DNA of 64,000 nucleotides, taken from positions 1,302,001-1,366,000 of the forward strand of contig NZ_CP157940.1 of the NCBI RefSeq assembly GCF_040207125.1, in the 5' to 3' direction. Shown piece after piece: positions 9,078 to 17,359 of this stretch. Positions within the stretch are counted from its first letter, which is position 1. Each line of letters opens with the position of its first letter. The DNA comes from Lacrimispora sp. BS-2 (lineage in GTDB: Bacteria; Bacillota; Clostridia; Lachnospirales; Lachnospiraceae). The notes beneath the pieces were generated by a model. That model was given only the letters and a program-made list of their open reading frames with translations, ran no database searches and was not told where the DNA came from. Position numbers and translations under genes: made by a program.

Positions 9078-9100
9078 AGTATGACATTTTATGCTATACT
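9078..9100 (+). promoter_or_regulatory. Candidate extended -10 promoter of the NlpC/P60 gene
   Basis: TATACT at 9095-9100 is preceded by TGC (extended -10), which can compensate for the poor -35 match TCGCAA 17 bases upstream (9072-9077). The rest of 8966-9169 is AT-rich and holds nothing else I can identify. Confidence 0.5.
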
Positions 9101-9169
9101 TAGACAGATATGCTCATAGTCTGAATCGGCTTTCCAATAGAATACAGAAAGATGGAGAGAAAGTACAGG

Positions 9170-10771
9170 ATGGAAAACAACAACGAGAAAAAAGATTATA
9201 TAATCCGTTTGGATAAGGCCAGAAAAAAACGTAGTAAGAATGATTATAAGAAACTTTTGGTACTGGGAGGCGCGTCGGTTCTTTGTGTGGCAGCCATTTC
9301 AGCGTTGGGAATCGCAGTAAAGAATCACATCTTTGCAAAACCGGCAGGGCTTGCTACCGCATCTGAGGCTTATGCAATAAAAATGGAGGAATCAGCAGGC
9401 TTGAACGCAGAAGCTGAGTCCAAGGCCCAGGCAGCAAAGGAAAAAGAAGAAAAAGAAAAGGTAGTAAATTCTTACAATAATTTAGGAATCATCCAGGTAT
9501 CAGGATATTTAAACGTGAGAAAAGCACCGGGTACTGAGGAGGATGTAATCGGAAAGCTCCAGGGAGACAGTGCCTGTGATATCCTGGAAAAGACAGATTC
9601 CGGCTGGTACAAAATATCTTCCGGCGGAATTGAAGGATATATAAATTCCGAATTTGTTTTAACAGGGGAAGATGCAAAAAAGAAAGCAATGGATCTGGTA
9701 AAGCTGAGAGCTGTTGTTCAGACCGACAGCATGAACATCAGGAAAGAACCATCCACCAGTTCGGATGTGGTGGGACAGGCTCTTTTAAATGAGCGGTATG
9801 AGGTATTAGGACAGACAGATGGCTGGGTGCAGGTTCCTTCCGGGTATTTATCAGCGGATTATGTTGAACTGGAGTATGGACTGAATGAGGCGAGAAAACT
9901 GGATTTAAAGGCTATGATATTCAACCTCTATAAGAATATCGGTATTTCCGACGTGGATAATTATTTGAACGTGAGAGAAGAACCTAACGAAAAAGGCAAG
10001 GTCATTGCAAAGATGCCAAGCAAAGCCGCGGGAAATATTTTAGAGAAAACAGATGACGGATGGTATAAGATTCAGTCCGGTAAGATTACGGGCTATGTGA
10101 AGTCCGATTATATCCTGACAGGACAGGCGGCAAAGGATGAGGCCCTGCAGGTGGCAGAGCTTATGGCCATCGTCGACACGGATATGTTAAACGCCAGGTC
10201 CGAACCTTCTACTGACTCAAAGATATGGACCCAGATATCCAACAACGAACGGTATCCTGTTTTAAAGCAGATTGACGGCTGGATACAGATCGAGCTGGAG
10301 GAAAACAGCAGCGCCTATGTATCCACAGATTTCGTTGATGTCCGGTATGCTCTTCCTGAGGCAATCAAATTTTCTCCTCTGGAGGAAAAAGCCAATGCAC
10401 AGGCATCATTAAGGACCCAGATCGTCAATTATGCCCTGCAGTTTTTGGGAAATCCATATGTTTGGGGCGGAACCAGCCTGACCAAAGGGGCGGACTGTTC
10501 CGGATTTACCATGTCTGTTTACGCTAATTTTGGCATTAGACTGCCTCATTATTCCGGTTCTCAGGCCGGTATGGGAAAAGCAGTGAAGTCAGGGGAAATG
10601 AAACCTGGTGATCTGATCTTTTATGCAGACAGCAGAGGAACCATAAACCATGTTGCCATGTATATCGGCAACGGGCAGATCGTACATGCGGCCAGCAGGC
10701 GGAGCGGCATTAAAATTTCTACATGGAATTACCGCACACCGGTAAAGATACGAAATATGATCGGTGATTAA
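9170..10771 (+). CDS. Secreted or membrane-anchored SH3-domain NlpC/P60 peptidoglycan hydrolase
   Basis: A 533 aa wall hydrolase. A basic N-terminal segment precedes one transmembrane helix near residues 28-50, then an Ala/Glu/Lys-rich coiled linker. Four bacterial SH3 domains follow in two A-B pairs (repeated patterns GYLNVRKAPGTEEDVIGK, MNIRKEPSTSSDVVG, NYLNVREEPNEKGKVIAK, LNARSEPSTDSKIW). The C-terminal NlpC/P60 domain has catalytic Cys in ADCSGFTMSVY, His in INHVAMYIGNG and a third polar residue in IVHAAS. It probably cleaves gamma-D-Glu-diamino acid bonds in stem peptides. It is a monocistronic gene. ATG 9152 is an alternative start. Confidence 0.9.
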   Translation: MENNNEKKDYIIRLDKARKKRSKNDYKKLLVLGGASVLCVAAISALGIAVKNHIFAKPAGLATASEAYAIKMEESAGLNAEAESKAQAAKEKEEKEKVVNSYNNLGIIQVSGYLNVRKAPGTEEDVIGKLQGDSACDILEKTDSGWYKISSGGIEGYINSEFVLTGEDAKKKAMDLVKLRAVVQTDSMNIRKEPSTSSDVVGQALLNERYEVLGQTDGWVQVPSGYLSADYVELEYGLNEARKLDLKAMIFNLYKNIGISDVDNYLNVREEPNEKGKVIAKMPSKAAGNILEKTDDGWYKIQSGKITGYVKSDYILTGQAAKDEALQVAELMAIVDTDMLNARSEPSTDSKIWTQISNNERYPVLKQIDGWIQIELEENSSAYVSTDFVDVRYALPEAIKFSPLEEKANAQASLRTQIVNYALQFLGNPYVWGGTSLTKGADCSGFTMSVYANFGIRLPHYSGSQAGMGKAVKSGEMKPGDLIFYADSRGTINHVAMYIGNGQIVHAASRRSGIKISTWNYRTPVKIRNMIGD

Positions 10772-10777
10772 CTTAAG

Positions 10778-10835
10778 ACTCCCGGATTGAAATTTAATTG
10801 ATGTTCTGATTAAATTTCAATTCGGGAGTTTTTTT
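10778..10835 (+). terminator. Strong terminator after NlpC/P60 gene
   Basis: Arms of 21 bases (ACTCCCGGATTGAAATTTAA and its complement, one mismatch) enclose about 10 bases and are followed by seven T. It insulates the molybdenum-type operon downstream. Confidence 0.95.
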
Positions 10836-10855
10836 GCTTTTAAATTTTTCTCTTG

Positions 10856-10884
10856 TTTACAAATTCTGGAAAAAGGATTATAAT
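10856..10884 (+). promoter_or_regulatory. Promoter of the MocA-ModE / XdhC / FecCD operon
   Basis: TTTACA (10856-10861), a 17-base spacer and a perfect TATAAT (10879-10884). The transcription start would fall at about 10891-10893, exactly at the left edge of the palindrome described next. Confidence 0.8.
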
Positions 10885-10892
10885 AAGTACAA

Positions 10893-10918
10893 CCGTTATA
10901 TTTCTAAAAATATAACGG
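10893..10918 (+). promoter_or_regulatory. ModE-like operator palindrome
   Basis: A 26-base inverted repeat with left half CCGTTATATTTCT and right half AAAAATATAACGG; the arms pair in 12 of 13 positions. The core CGTTATAT...ATATAACG resembles the known E. coli ModE site (CGnTATATA, spacer, TATATAACG). It covers roughly +1 to +26 of the predicted transcript, and the first gene encodes a ModE-type DNA-binding domain. I infer autoregulation by molybdate or a related oxyanion. It could also form an RNA hairpin. Confidence 0.7.
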
Positions 10919-10934
10919 AAAGGCGGGATCCGGT

Positions 10935-11864
10935 ATGAAAACAGGTGCGGTCATTTTTGCGGCGGGGCATAAAAGTGCCACCAGTACATTTAAACCATTG
11001 ATGCCTATTGGCGGTACAACCGTTATTAGACGAATAATCATGACGTTAAAGAGGTCCGGTGTAGATCCGATCGTGGTCATAACCGGAAAAGATGCAAAGG
11101 AATTGGAAAAACACATTTCCAAGCTAAGAGTGATATGCCTCAGAAATGAGAATTATGAAAATACCCAGATGTTTGACAGCATTTGTACAGGCCTCAATTA
11201 CATTGAGGATCTGTGCGGCCGGGTTCTTATTCTTCCGGCAAAATTCCCCATGCTTCTGCCGGAAACCATTAAAAAAGTTATGAACAGCAGCCAGCTGGCC
11301 GCTTGTCCGGTCTTTGACGGCCGCAGAGGCCATCCGATTATGATCAGCAAGGAGCTGATCCCCTCCATCCTGTCATACAATGGAAGACAAGGGCTGCGGG
11401 GAGCTTTTAAGCAGCTGGAAGCAGATGTCTTAATTGAAGAAATCCCAGTTGATGATAAAGGAATCATAGAGTCCATGGAAACGGATGAGGCCTATGGAGA
11501 AAGCCGTGATACGGGACAGGCATCCATGCACCCCACTGCAAATCTGTTTCTGGAATGTGACGAGATTTTTTTTGGGCCGGGGATTGCCCAGTTTTTGGTG
11601 CTGATTGAGCATAACGGTTCCATGCAGACGGCTTGCAGGCAGATGAACATGTCTTACAGCAAAGGTTGGAAAATCATAAAAGAGGCAGAAAAGCAGCTTG
11701 GATATCCTCTTTTGATCACCCGGTCAGGCGGAGCAGAGGGAGGATTTTCCCAGCTCACACCTAAAACAAAGGATTTTCTGAACCGGTTCTTAAGCATGGA
11801 AAAAGAATTAAATGAAAAAACAGAAGAACTGTTTATGAAATATTTTGAGGGGGTATTGAAATGA
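10935..11864 (+). CDS. Fusion of MocA-like nucleotidyltransferase domain and ModE-type winged helix
   Basis: A 309 aa two-domain protein. Residues 1-190 follow the NTP_transf_3 (MobA/MocA) fold: AVIFAAGHKSATSTFKPLMP, VVITGKDAKELE, MFDSICTGLNYIED. However, the usual glycine/arginine-rich LAAGxSxRMG loop is altered and the metal-binding Asp of the GDxP motif is absent (PAKFP), so catalysis is doubtful. Residues 205-300 match the ModE N-terminal winged helix: GPGIAQFLVLIEHNGSMQTA, MSYSKGWKIIKEAEKQLG, RSGGAEGGFSQLT. It probably acts as the operon regulator. It overlaps xdhC by ATGA. Confidence 0.85.
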   Translation: MKTGAVIFAAGHKSATSTFKPLMPIGGTTVIRRIIMTLKRSGVDPIVVITGKDAKELEKHISKLRVICLRNENYENTQMFDSICTGLNYIEDLCGRVLILPAKFPMLLPETIKKVMNSSQLAACPVFDGRRGHPIMISKELIPSILSYNGRQGLRGAFKQLEADVLIEEIPVDDKGIIESMETDEAYGESRDTGQASMHPTANLFLECDEIFFGPGIAQFLVLIEHNGSMQTACRQMNMSYSKGWKIIKEAEKQLGYPLLITRSGGAEGGFSQLTPKTKDFLNRFLSMEKELNEKTEELFMKYFEGVLK

Positions 11865-12892
11865 GAAAGCTGTTTAAAACGGTTCTGGATACACTGGAAA
11901 AAGGCGAAGACGGAGTGTTAGTAACCATTATTGCAAGTTCTGGTTCCACTCCCAGAGGCGCAGGGTCCCATATGCTGGTAAGACGGGACGGGACCACGGA
12001 AGGAACCATCGGAGGCGGAGCGGTGGAATACCGGTCCATCCAAAGATCACAAAAAGCGATTGAGGAAAAGGCATCCTATCTGCACAGCTTTGTACTGGGG
12101 AAGGAGCAGGTAGCTGATCTGGGAATGATCTGCGGTGGTGATGTGGTGGTTTACTTCCAGTATCTGGATCATGAAAATCAGGAATTTAAGGACTTATGCA
12201 GGAAGATAGAAGAAGCCTATGACAAAGATGAAGACAGCTGGCTTATTATGGATATTACCAACGAAACCACATGGGGGCTTGACATCTACAGCAAATCAGC
12301 GGGATTTACAGGAATAAAGGGAATTGACGAAGAGGATAGAAAACTTCTCCTTCAACATAAAGCGGTTCAAAAAGACTTCGGTGAGCGTAAGTATTACAGC
12401 GAGCCTCTGGTCCGGGCCGGGGGCGTCTATATTTTCGGAGGCGGACATGTGGCACAGGAATTGGTCCCTGTTCTGGCACACGTAGGTTTCCGGTGTACCG
12501 TTTTTGATGACCGGCCGGAATTTGCCAATGAAAAGCTGTTTCCTCAGGCAGAGAAGACCATTGTAGGGGATTATGAAAGGATTTTTGACGACCTTGAATT
12601 AAGGGAATGTGATTATGTCTGCGTCATGACCAGGGGACACCAGTCGGATTACGTTGTTCAAAGACAGGTCCTTACGAAAAATGCCTGCTATGTCGGTGTA
12701 ATTGGCAGCCGCAGGAAACTGGAAACTTTAGCCGAAAAGCTTATGGCAGACGGCGTTACCAGAGAACAGATCGACAGCTGTCACAGCCCCATCGGCCTGG
12801 AAATCTATGCGGAAACACCTGCTGAAATCGCCATCAGCGTGGCAGGAGAACTGATTGCTGTCAGAGCTCTGCGGGAAGGGCGAAAAAAATAA
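11861..12892 (+). CDS. xdhC: XdhC/CoxI family molybdenum-enzyme maturation protein
   Basis: A 343 aa protein of the XdhC family, which binds molybdenum cofactor and promotes its sulfuration and insertion into xanthine-dehydrogenase-type hydroxylases. The N-terminal XdhC/CoxI domain shows IIASSGSTPRGAGSHM and GTIGGGAVEYRSI. The C-terminal Rossmann domain shows YIFGGGHVAQELVPVLA, VCVMTRGHQSDYVVQ, GVIGSRRKLETL and SPIGLEIYAETPAEIAISV. Overlaps on both sides (ATGA upstream, TAATG downstream) show translational coupling. No molybdenum hydroxylase structural gene lies in the window, so its client is encoded elsewhere. Confidence 0.92.
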   Translation: MRKLFKTVLDTLEKGEDGVLVTIIASSGSTPRGAGSHMLVRRDGTTEGTIGGGAVEYRSIQRSQKAIEEKASYLHSFVLGKEQVADLGMICGGDVVVYFQYLDHENQEFKDLCRKIEEAYDKDEDSWLIMDITNETTWGLDIYSKSAGFTGIKGIDEEDRKLLLQHKAVQKDFGERKYYSEPLVRAGGVYIFGGGHVAQELVPVLAHVGFRCTVFDDRPEFANEKLFPQAEKTIVGDYERIFDDLELRECDYVCVMTRGHQSDYVVQRQVLTKNACYVGVIGSRRKLETLAEKLMADGVTREQIDSCHSPIGLEIYAETPAEIAISVAGELIAVRALREGRKK

Positions 12893-13530
12893 TGGGGAAA
12901 TTTCTGTTTTTAAAAGGTGATTCCGGAGAAGGAAAGACAACCTTGCTTTTTGAATGCTTAGAACCCTGGCACCGGATGATTGGAGGGTTTTATTCCCAGC
13001 GTTTGTTAAGTGAAGATGGAAAGACCATGGGATTTCGTATGGTCCCGGCAGAGGAAGAATGGGTTCCTGCGGCTGCCTATAAAAAAGGAATGACCAATGT
13101 TTTTATTGAATGGGCTGAAAATGGATTTCAAAAAAATCTTCAGTTTTTTGAAACACATGGGATAGAAATTCTGCGTTCGTCCGCTCAAAGCGGGCTTTGC
13201 CTTCTGGATGAAATAGGCGGGGTGGAGCTTTTTGCGCCGGAATTTATGGAGGAAGTTCTTTGCTGTATTGACAGTCAGGTACCCTGTATCGGAGTTTTGA
13301 AAAGCCAGAAAAATCTGGAGGCCATGAGAACCAGAGTTCCCACAGAGCCGGATCCGGACAAGCTTCTTCGTGATTTGGAAGAAAAGCTTGGAAAACGGTC
13401 AAATGGACGAATTCTAACATTTGATCGCGAAAAAAAAGAATACATTCGGGCGGAAATTATGGAATTTTTGAGAGAATGTACGGAAAAGGAAGGAAAGGAA
13501 ACGCATGGTAGAAAGGGACTGGATTTATAA
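12892..13530 (+). CDS. THEP1-like nucleoside-triphosphatase / P-loop protein
   Basis: A 212 aa P-loop protein of the NTPase_1 (THEP1) family. Walker A is GDSGEGKTTLL at residues 8-18 and the Walker B segment is LCLLDEIGGVELFAPEF near residue 100, matching the family pattern DEIGxMELFS. Family members hydrolyse NTPs in vitro; their physiological role is poorly known, though they recur beside molybdenum hydroxylase maturation genes. The start codon overlaps the xdhC stop and the gene's 3' end overlaps the permease gene by 26 bases, so it is tightly embedded in the operon. Confidence 0.82.
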   Translation: MGKFLFLKGDSGEGKTTLLFECLEPWHRMIGGFYSQRLLSEDGKTMGFRMVPAEEEWVPAAAYKKGMTNVFIEWAENGFQKNLQFFETHGIEILRSSAQSGLCLLDEIGGVELFAPEFMEEVLCCIDSQVPCIGVLKSQKNLEAMRTRVPTEPDPDKLLRDLEEKLGKRSNGRILTFDREKKEYIRAEIMEFLRECTEKEGKETHGRKGLDL

Positions 13531-14521
13531 AAGACGTTTTGGAATCATAGTGCTCTTATTTATTGTCTGCTTTTTGGGTTCCTTTTTGCTTGGACGATAC
13601 CCGGTATACCCGGACACGCTCTTAAAGATCCTTCTTTCAGCAATTTTTCCCATAAAGACCACCTGGCCTGCCCAGGCAGAGACTGTTGTTTTTCAGGTCC
13701 GTCTTCCAAGAGTTTTTATGGCAGCATTGATCGGAGGAGGATTGTCCTGTGCAGGCGCCGCTTATCAGGGGATTTTTAAAAACCCCATGGTTTCGCCGGA
13801 CGTTCTGGGTGCATCCTCTGGCGCAGGATTAGGTGCTGCCCTGGGATTGTTTTTTTCACTGGGATATAACGGAGTAACAATCAACGCCTTTCTTTTTGGT
13901 CTTGGTGCCGTAGGGATTGTCTGTCTTGTCAGCAGCCGGGTAAAGTATAATCCTGTACTGGGACTTGTGCTGTCCGGTATGATGGTAAGCTCCCTTGCTT
14001 CCGCAGCAGTTTCTTTTTTAAAACTGGTGGCGGATCCGACCAATACCCTACCTGTCATTACCTATTGGCTTATGGGAAGCCTGGCATCCATCCGGCAGAA
14101 GGACGTTATGTTTGCCGCACCATGGATCCTGATGGGAATCCTTCCGATTTATCTTCTCCGGTGGCGGATCAATGTTTTAAGTCTTGGTGAAGATGAAGCG
14201 AGGAGCATGGGGATCAATGCCGGGAGGCTCCGTTTTATCATTGTAGTCAGCGCAACTTTAATTACCTCAGCAGCAGTTTCGGTCAGCGGGCATATCGGCT
14301 GGGTGGGACTGGTAATCCCTCATTTTGCCAGAATGCTGGTAGGAAGCGATTACCGCAGGCTATTGCCGGCCTCTCTGCTTATGGGGGGCAGTTTTCTGTT
14401 GATCGTGGATAATTTTGCAAGGCTTTTGGCTACCAGTGAGATCCCCATCGGCATTTTGACTGCATTTGTTGGTGCTCCGTTCTTTTTGTATCTTATTTTG
14501 CGGGAAGGAAACCGGTTATAG
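13505..14521 (+). CDS. FecCD-type ABC transporter permease (metal, cobalamin or oxyanion uptake)
   Basis: A 338 aa BtuC/FecCD permease with about ten hydrophobic segments. Hallmarks are VRLPRVFMAALIGGGLSCAG, YQGIFKNPMVSPDVLGASSG and SGHIGWVGLVIPHFARMLVG. The family transports iron-siderophores, haem and cobalamin, and one branch (MolB of Haemophilus influenzae) carries molybdate/tungstate. The neighbouring ModE-type domain and XdhC favour the oxyanion reading; the sequence alone cannot exclude iron or another metal. It starts inside the previous gene, with AGGAAAGG before the ATG. Confidence 0.9.
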   Translation: MVERDWIYKRRFGIIVLLFIVCFLGSFLLGRYPVYPDTLLKILLSAIFPIKTTWPAQAETVVFQVRLPRVFMAALIGGGLSCAGAAYQGIFKNPMVSPDVLGASSGAGLGAALGLFFSLGYNGVTINAFLFGLGAVGIVCLVSSRVKYNPVLGLVLSGMMVSSLASAAVSFLKLVADPTNTLPVITYWLMGSLASIRQKDVMFAAPWILMGILPIYLLRWRINVLSLGEDEARSMGINAGRLRFIIVVSATLITSAAVSVSGHIGWVGLVIPHFARMLVGSDYRRLLPASLLMGGSFLLIVDNFARLLATSEIPIGILTAFVGAPFFLYLILREGNRL

Positions 14522-14533
14522 AGGAGGGGAGAT

Positions 14534-15307
14534 ATGGAGCTGACAGTTAAAAATCTGGAATTCGGCTATCACTGTTTTCCGGTATTAAAGGGGATCGATT
14601 TTTCATTCAACAAGGGAGAGTTGGTCTGCGTTCTTGGAAAAAACGGTGCAGGAAAGAGTACGCTTTTTCGCTGCATATTAGGTCTATTAAAGGGATACAA
14701 GGGAGAGATTCTGATCGATGGAAGAGAACGCCGGCACTTTTCAGAACGGGAATTGGCCGGAAGGATCGCCTATATACCCCAGAACCACGATACTGCATTT
14801 TCTTTTTCGGTTCTGGATATGGTGCTCATGGGAACAACTGCCTCCCTGCCCCGTTTTGCGGGTCCGGGGCAAAAAGAAAAGGACAGGGCATTGAATGCTC
14901 TGAAGCTTTTAAAGATCGACGGTCTTAAGGACCGTATATTCGGACAGATCAGCGGCGGAGAACAGCAGCTTGTGCTGATTGCAAGGGCCATCGCCCAGGA
15001 GGCAAAAATACTTGTTATGGATGAACCCTGTTCCAGCTTAGATTACGGCAACCAGATCCGTGTCATGGAGGAACTGCGGAACTTGTCAGAAAAAGGATAT
15101 CTGATTGTGCAATCAACCCATAATCCGGAGCATGTCTTTCATTTTGCCCATAAAGCACTGGTGATGATGGATGGAAAGATAACGGCTTTGGGTGAGCCGG
15201 AGAAGATCTTGACAAAAGAACTTTTGGAAGGCGTATACAAGGTGCCCATTGAGATCTATGAAGATTTAAAAAGCGGAAAAAAGGTGTGTATGCCTGGGGG
15301 AAGGTGA
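14534..15307 (+). CDS. FecE-type ABC transporter ATP-binding protein
   Basis: A 257 aa ATPase partner of the FecCD permease. Walker A is GKNGAGKST near residue 37, the Q-loop is YIPQNHDTAF, the signature is ISGGEQQLVLIARA, Walker B is ILVMDEPCSSLD and the H-loop is QSTHNPEH. GAGGAGGGGAGAT gives a strong ribosome site. The stop codon overlaps the next start (TGATG). Confidence 0.93.
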   Translation: MELTVKNLEFGYHCFPVLKGIDFSFNKGELVCVLGKNGAGKSTLFRCILGLLKGYKGEILIDGRERRHFSERELAGRIAYIPQNHDTAFSFSVLDMVLMGTTASLPRFAGPGQKEKDRALNALKLLKIDGLKDRIFGQISGGEQQLVLIARAIAQEAKILVMDEPCSSLDYGNQIRVMEELRNLSEKGYLIVQSTHNPEHVFHFAHKALVMMDGKITALGEPEKILTKELLEGVYKVPIEIYEDLKSGKKVCMPGGR

Positions 15308-16056
15308 TGAGTATGTGGGAAATATATGATCGTCTGATAGAACCAATACCAGATGACGTAAAGATAGAAGATTATTTTGTCGGAATCCAGTGGACTTCAG
15401 TGACTGTCTGCGGATATACTGGCGGAGCAGCGACAAATCAGCTTCAGACCATTCCAAGAAGTAAAAAAAACATTCTGGACATGTCATGGAAGGAAGCTGC
15501 AGGGCTGATAAAATCATGGAATTTTACAGAGGCCAGCATAGGTGCAGCAGCGGTAAATGCTTATTATAATCAGCCGGACCGGATCAGCAGGCTGGAAAGG
15601 GAAGGCGTAATCAGACAGTTGTCTGAGGAAGATGCTTTTATGGCTTATGGTGAGGATATCAAAGGAAAAAAGGTGGCCACCATTGGACATTTCTGCTTTG
15701 CTGAGAAATATTTGAAAGAAGCAGAATCCTGCGTGATCCTGGAGCGCAGCCCAATGGATGGGGATTATCCGGACAGTGCCTGTGAATATGTACTTTCAGA
15801 TAGAGACTATGTTTTTGTCACTGGATTTACCCTGGTTAATAAAACCCTTCCAAGACTTTTAGAGTTGTCGAGGAATGCTAAAGTCATATTAGTGGGGCCC
15901 AGTGTGGCTCTCGCACCTGCCCTTTTTGATTTTGGCGTGTGGGAGCTGGCAGGTACTCTTATTACAGATAAAAAGCTTACAGAGGAATTTGTGAAAAAAG
16001 GAGAGCACAAGGCGGTAATCCGTTCCGGTCTGCCGGTAAGGCTTTCCAAAAAATAA
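15307..16056 (+). CDS. DUF4213/DUF364 protein (putative heavy-metal chelation family)
   Basis: A 249 aa soluble protein. The N-terminal half fits DUF4213 (VGIQWTSVTVCG, TEASIGAAAVNAYYNQ) and the C-terminal half DUF364 (KVATIGHFCFAEKYL, DYVFVTGFTLVNKTLPRLLE, VILVGPSVALAPALFDFGV). The family has a Rossmann-like fold and is annotated as possible heavy-metal chelation; no activity is established. Its position inside a FecCD-type uptake operon suggests handling of the imported metal or ligand in the cytoplasm. The start overlaps the ATPase stop, and GGGGGAAGG precedes it. Confidence 0.85.
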   Translation: MSMWEIYDRLIEPIPDDVKIEDYFVGIQWTSVTVCGYTGGAATNQLQTIPRSKKNILDMSWKEAAGLIKSWNFTEASIGAAAVNAYYNQPDRISRLEREGVIRQLSEEDAFMAYGEDIKGKKVATIGHFCFAEKYLKEAESCVILERSPMDGDYPDSACEYVLSDRDYVFVTGFTLVNKTLPRLLELSRNAKVILVGPSVALAPALFDFGVWELAGTLITDKKLTEEFVKKGEHKAVIRSGLPVRLSKK

Positions 16057-16092
16057 ATATAAGCCGCAAAAGCGGCGGAAAAGGGAGATTAT

Positions 16093-17229
16093 ATGAAAAA
16101 AACGAGAAAAGGGCTGGTACTGGCCGCATTCCTTGCTGTTGCGGTACTGGCAAATGGCTGCCAGAAAGAAAGAGGTAAGGAGGTTCCTGCCAGCCAGGCA
16201 GAGTCAACTGCGCCTGTAAATGCAGAAACTCAGGCAGAAACAGAAAAGGCGGGCGAAACAGGGGGGCAGTCAGACACCAGAGTGTTTACGGATTCAGCAG
16301 GAAGAGAAGTTACGCTGCCAAAGGAAATTAACAAGATTGCTCCTTCCGGGCCTTTGGCACAGATTGTGCTTTATACCATTTGTCCGGATAAGCTGTCCGG
16401 ACTTGCTTCTGATTTTTCTGAAGGTGCAAAACAGTATATTGATGAGAAATATTGGGGACTTCCCAAATTCGGCCAGTTTTATGGGAAGAATGCAAACCTT
16501 AACATGGAGGCACTTATTGCAGAAAGTCCGGATGTAATCATTGATATCGGAGAAGCGAAAAAAACCGTAAAAGAGGATATGGATGCCCTTCAGGAACAGC
16601 TAAACATGCCAGTCATCTTTATCGAGGCAGATTTAGATACCATGAGTTCTGCTTATGAAAAGCTGGGAGAGCTTACCGGAGAAACTGATCAGGCAAAAAA
16701 ACTGGCGGACTATTGCAATAACATACTGAAAAAATCCGAAACAGCCAAGGAGCAGATAGCAGAAAAGAAATCGGTTTATTATGCTGCTGGAGACGATGGT
16801 CTTCATACCAATGCAGAGGGTTCCATTCATGCCCGGGTCATCGAACAGATCGGAGCGGAAAATGCAGCCAAGGTTGAAAAGGTATCAAGCGGCGGCGGAA
16901 GTGAAGTATCCTTTGAACAGCTTCTTCTGTGGCAGCCGGATATTATCATTGCAGATTCTGAGGCCCTGTACCAAACCATAACAACAGATAAGGTCTGGGC
17001 AGAATTAAATGCAGTGAAAGAGGGGAAGGTTTATCAGATCCCTTCCGTTCCATATAGCTTTATGAGCAGTCCGCCTTCTGTTAACCGGATGATCGGGATT
17101 CTGTGGCTGGGCAATCTTGTATATCCGGAGCAGTATGATGTTGATATAAAACAGGAAGTAAAGGATTTCTACGAACTGTTTTATCATGTAGCTCTTGAGG
17201 GTTCACAGTTGGAAAAAATCTTAAAATAA
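16093..17229 (+). CDS. ABC transporter substrate-binding lipoprotein, Fe/B12/MolA type
   Basis: A 378 aa lipoprotein. It has a KKTRK n-region, a hydrophobic core, the lipobox LANGC (Cys 23 or so), an acidic/Gln-rich linker, then a periplasmic_binding_2 domain opening with RVFTDSAGREVTLPKEINKI and containing ALIAESPDVIIDIG. It captures the ligand for the FecCD/FecE transporter. The extended linker and GPLAQIVLYTICPDKLSG are typical of clostridial members annotated as iron transporters; substrate open. A short GCCGC-AAAA-GCGGC hairpin (16063-16076) sits just before its ribosome site. Confidence 0.9.
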   Translation: MKKTRKGLVLAAFLAVAVLANGCQKERGKEVPASQAESTAPVNAETQAETEKAGETGGQSDTRVFTDSAGREVTLPKEINKIAPSGPLAQIVLYTICPDKLSGLASDFSEGAKQYIDEKYWGLPKFGQFYGKNANLNMEALIAESPDVIIDIGEAKKTVKEDMDALQEQLNMPVIFIEADLDTMSSAYEKLGELTGETDQAKKLADYCNNILKKSETAKEQIAEKKSVYYAAGDDGLHTNAEGSIHARVIEQIGAENAAKVEKVSSGGGSEVSFEQLLLWQPDIIIADSEALYQTITTDKVWAELNAVKEGKVYQIPSVPYSFMSSPPSVNRMIGILWLGNLVYPEQYDVDIKQEVKDFYELFYHVALEGSQLEKILK

Positions 17230-17236
17230 AAAATAT

Positions 17237-17290
17237 ATCCCCCGGACGCGGATCTGGCTTTTACGCCAGCTCCACGTCCGGGGGATTATT
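17237..17290. terminator. Bidirectional terminator between converging operons
   Basis: Perfect 12-base arms ATCCCCCGGACG (17237-17248) and CGTCCGGGGGAT (17275-17286), with an inner CTGGC/GCCAG stem. The minus-strand exit is T-rich (ATATATTTTTTATTTT), the plus-strand exit only ATTATTATAG. It therefore serves the minus-strand hydratase gene well and the plus-strand lipoprotein gene adequately. Confidence 0.85.
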
Positions 17291-17293
17291 ATA

Positions 17294-17357
17294 GTCAGGT
17301 GAATATTCGCAATGATCAATGGTGCAGCCCCTCTGCCGCCCTGCCTGATCCGGTTAA
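17294..17357 (+). repeat. Second repeat family, copy S1
   Basis: Begins GTCAGGTGAATATTCGCAAT and ends TGATCCGGTTAAAAT, matching the ends of copies at 46361 and 50213 but with a longer, divergent middle. It lies just past the bidirectional terminator. Confidence 0.55.
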
Positions 17358-17359
17358 AA

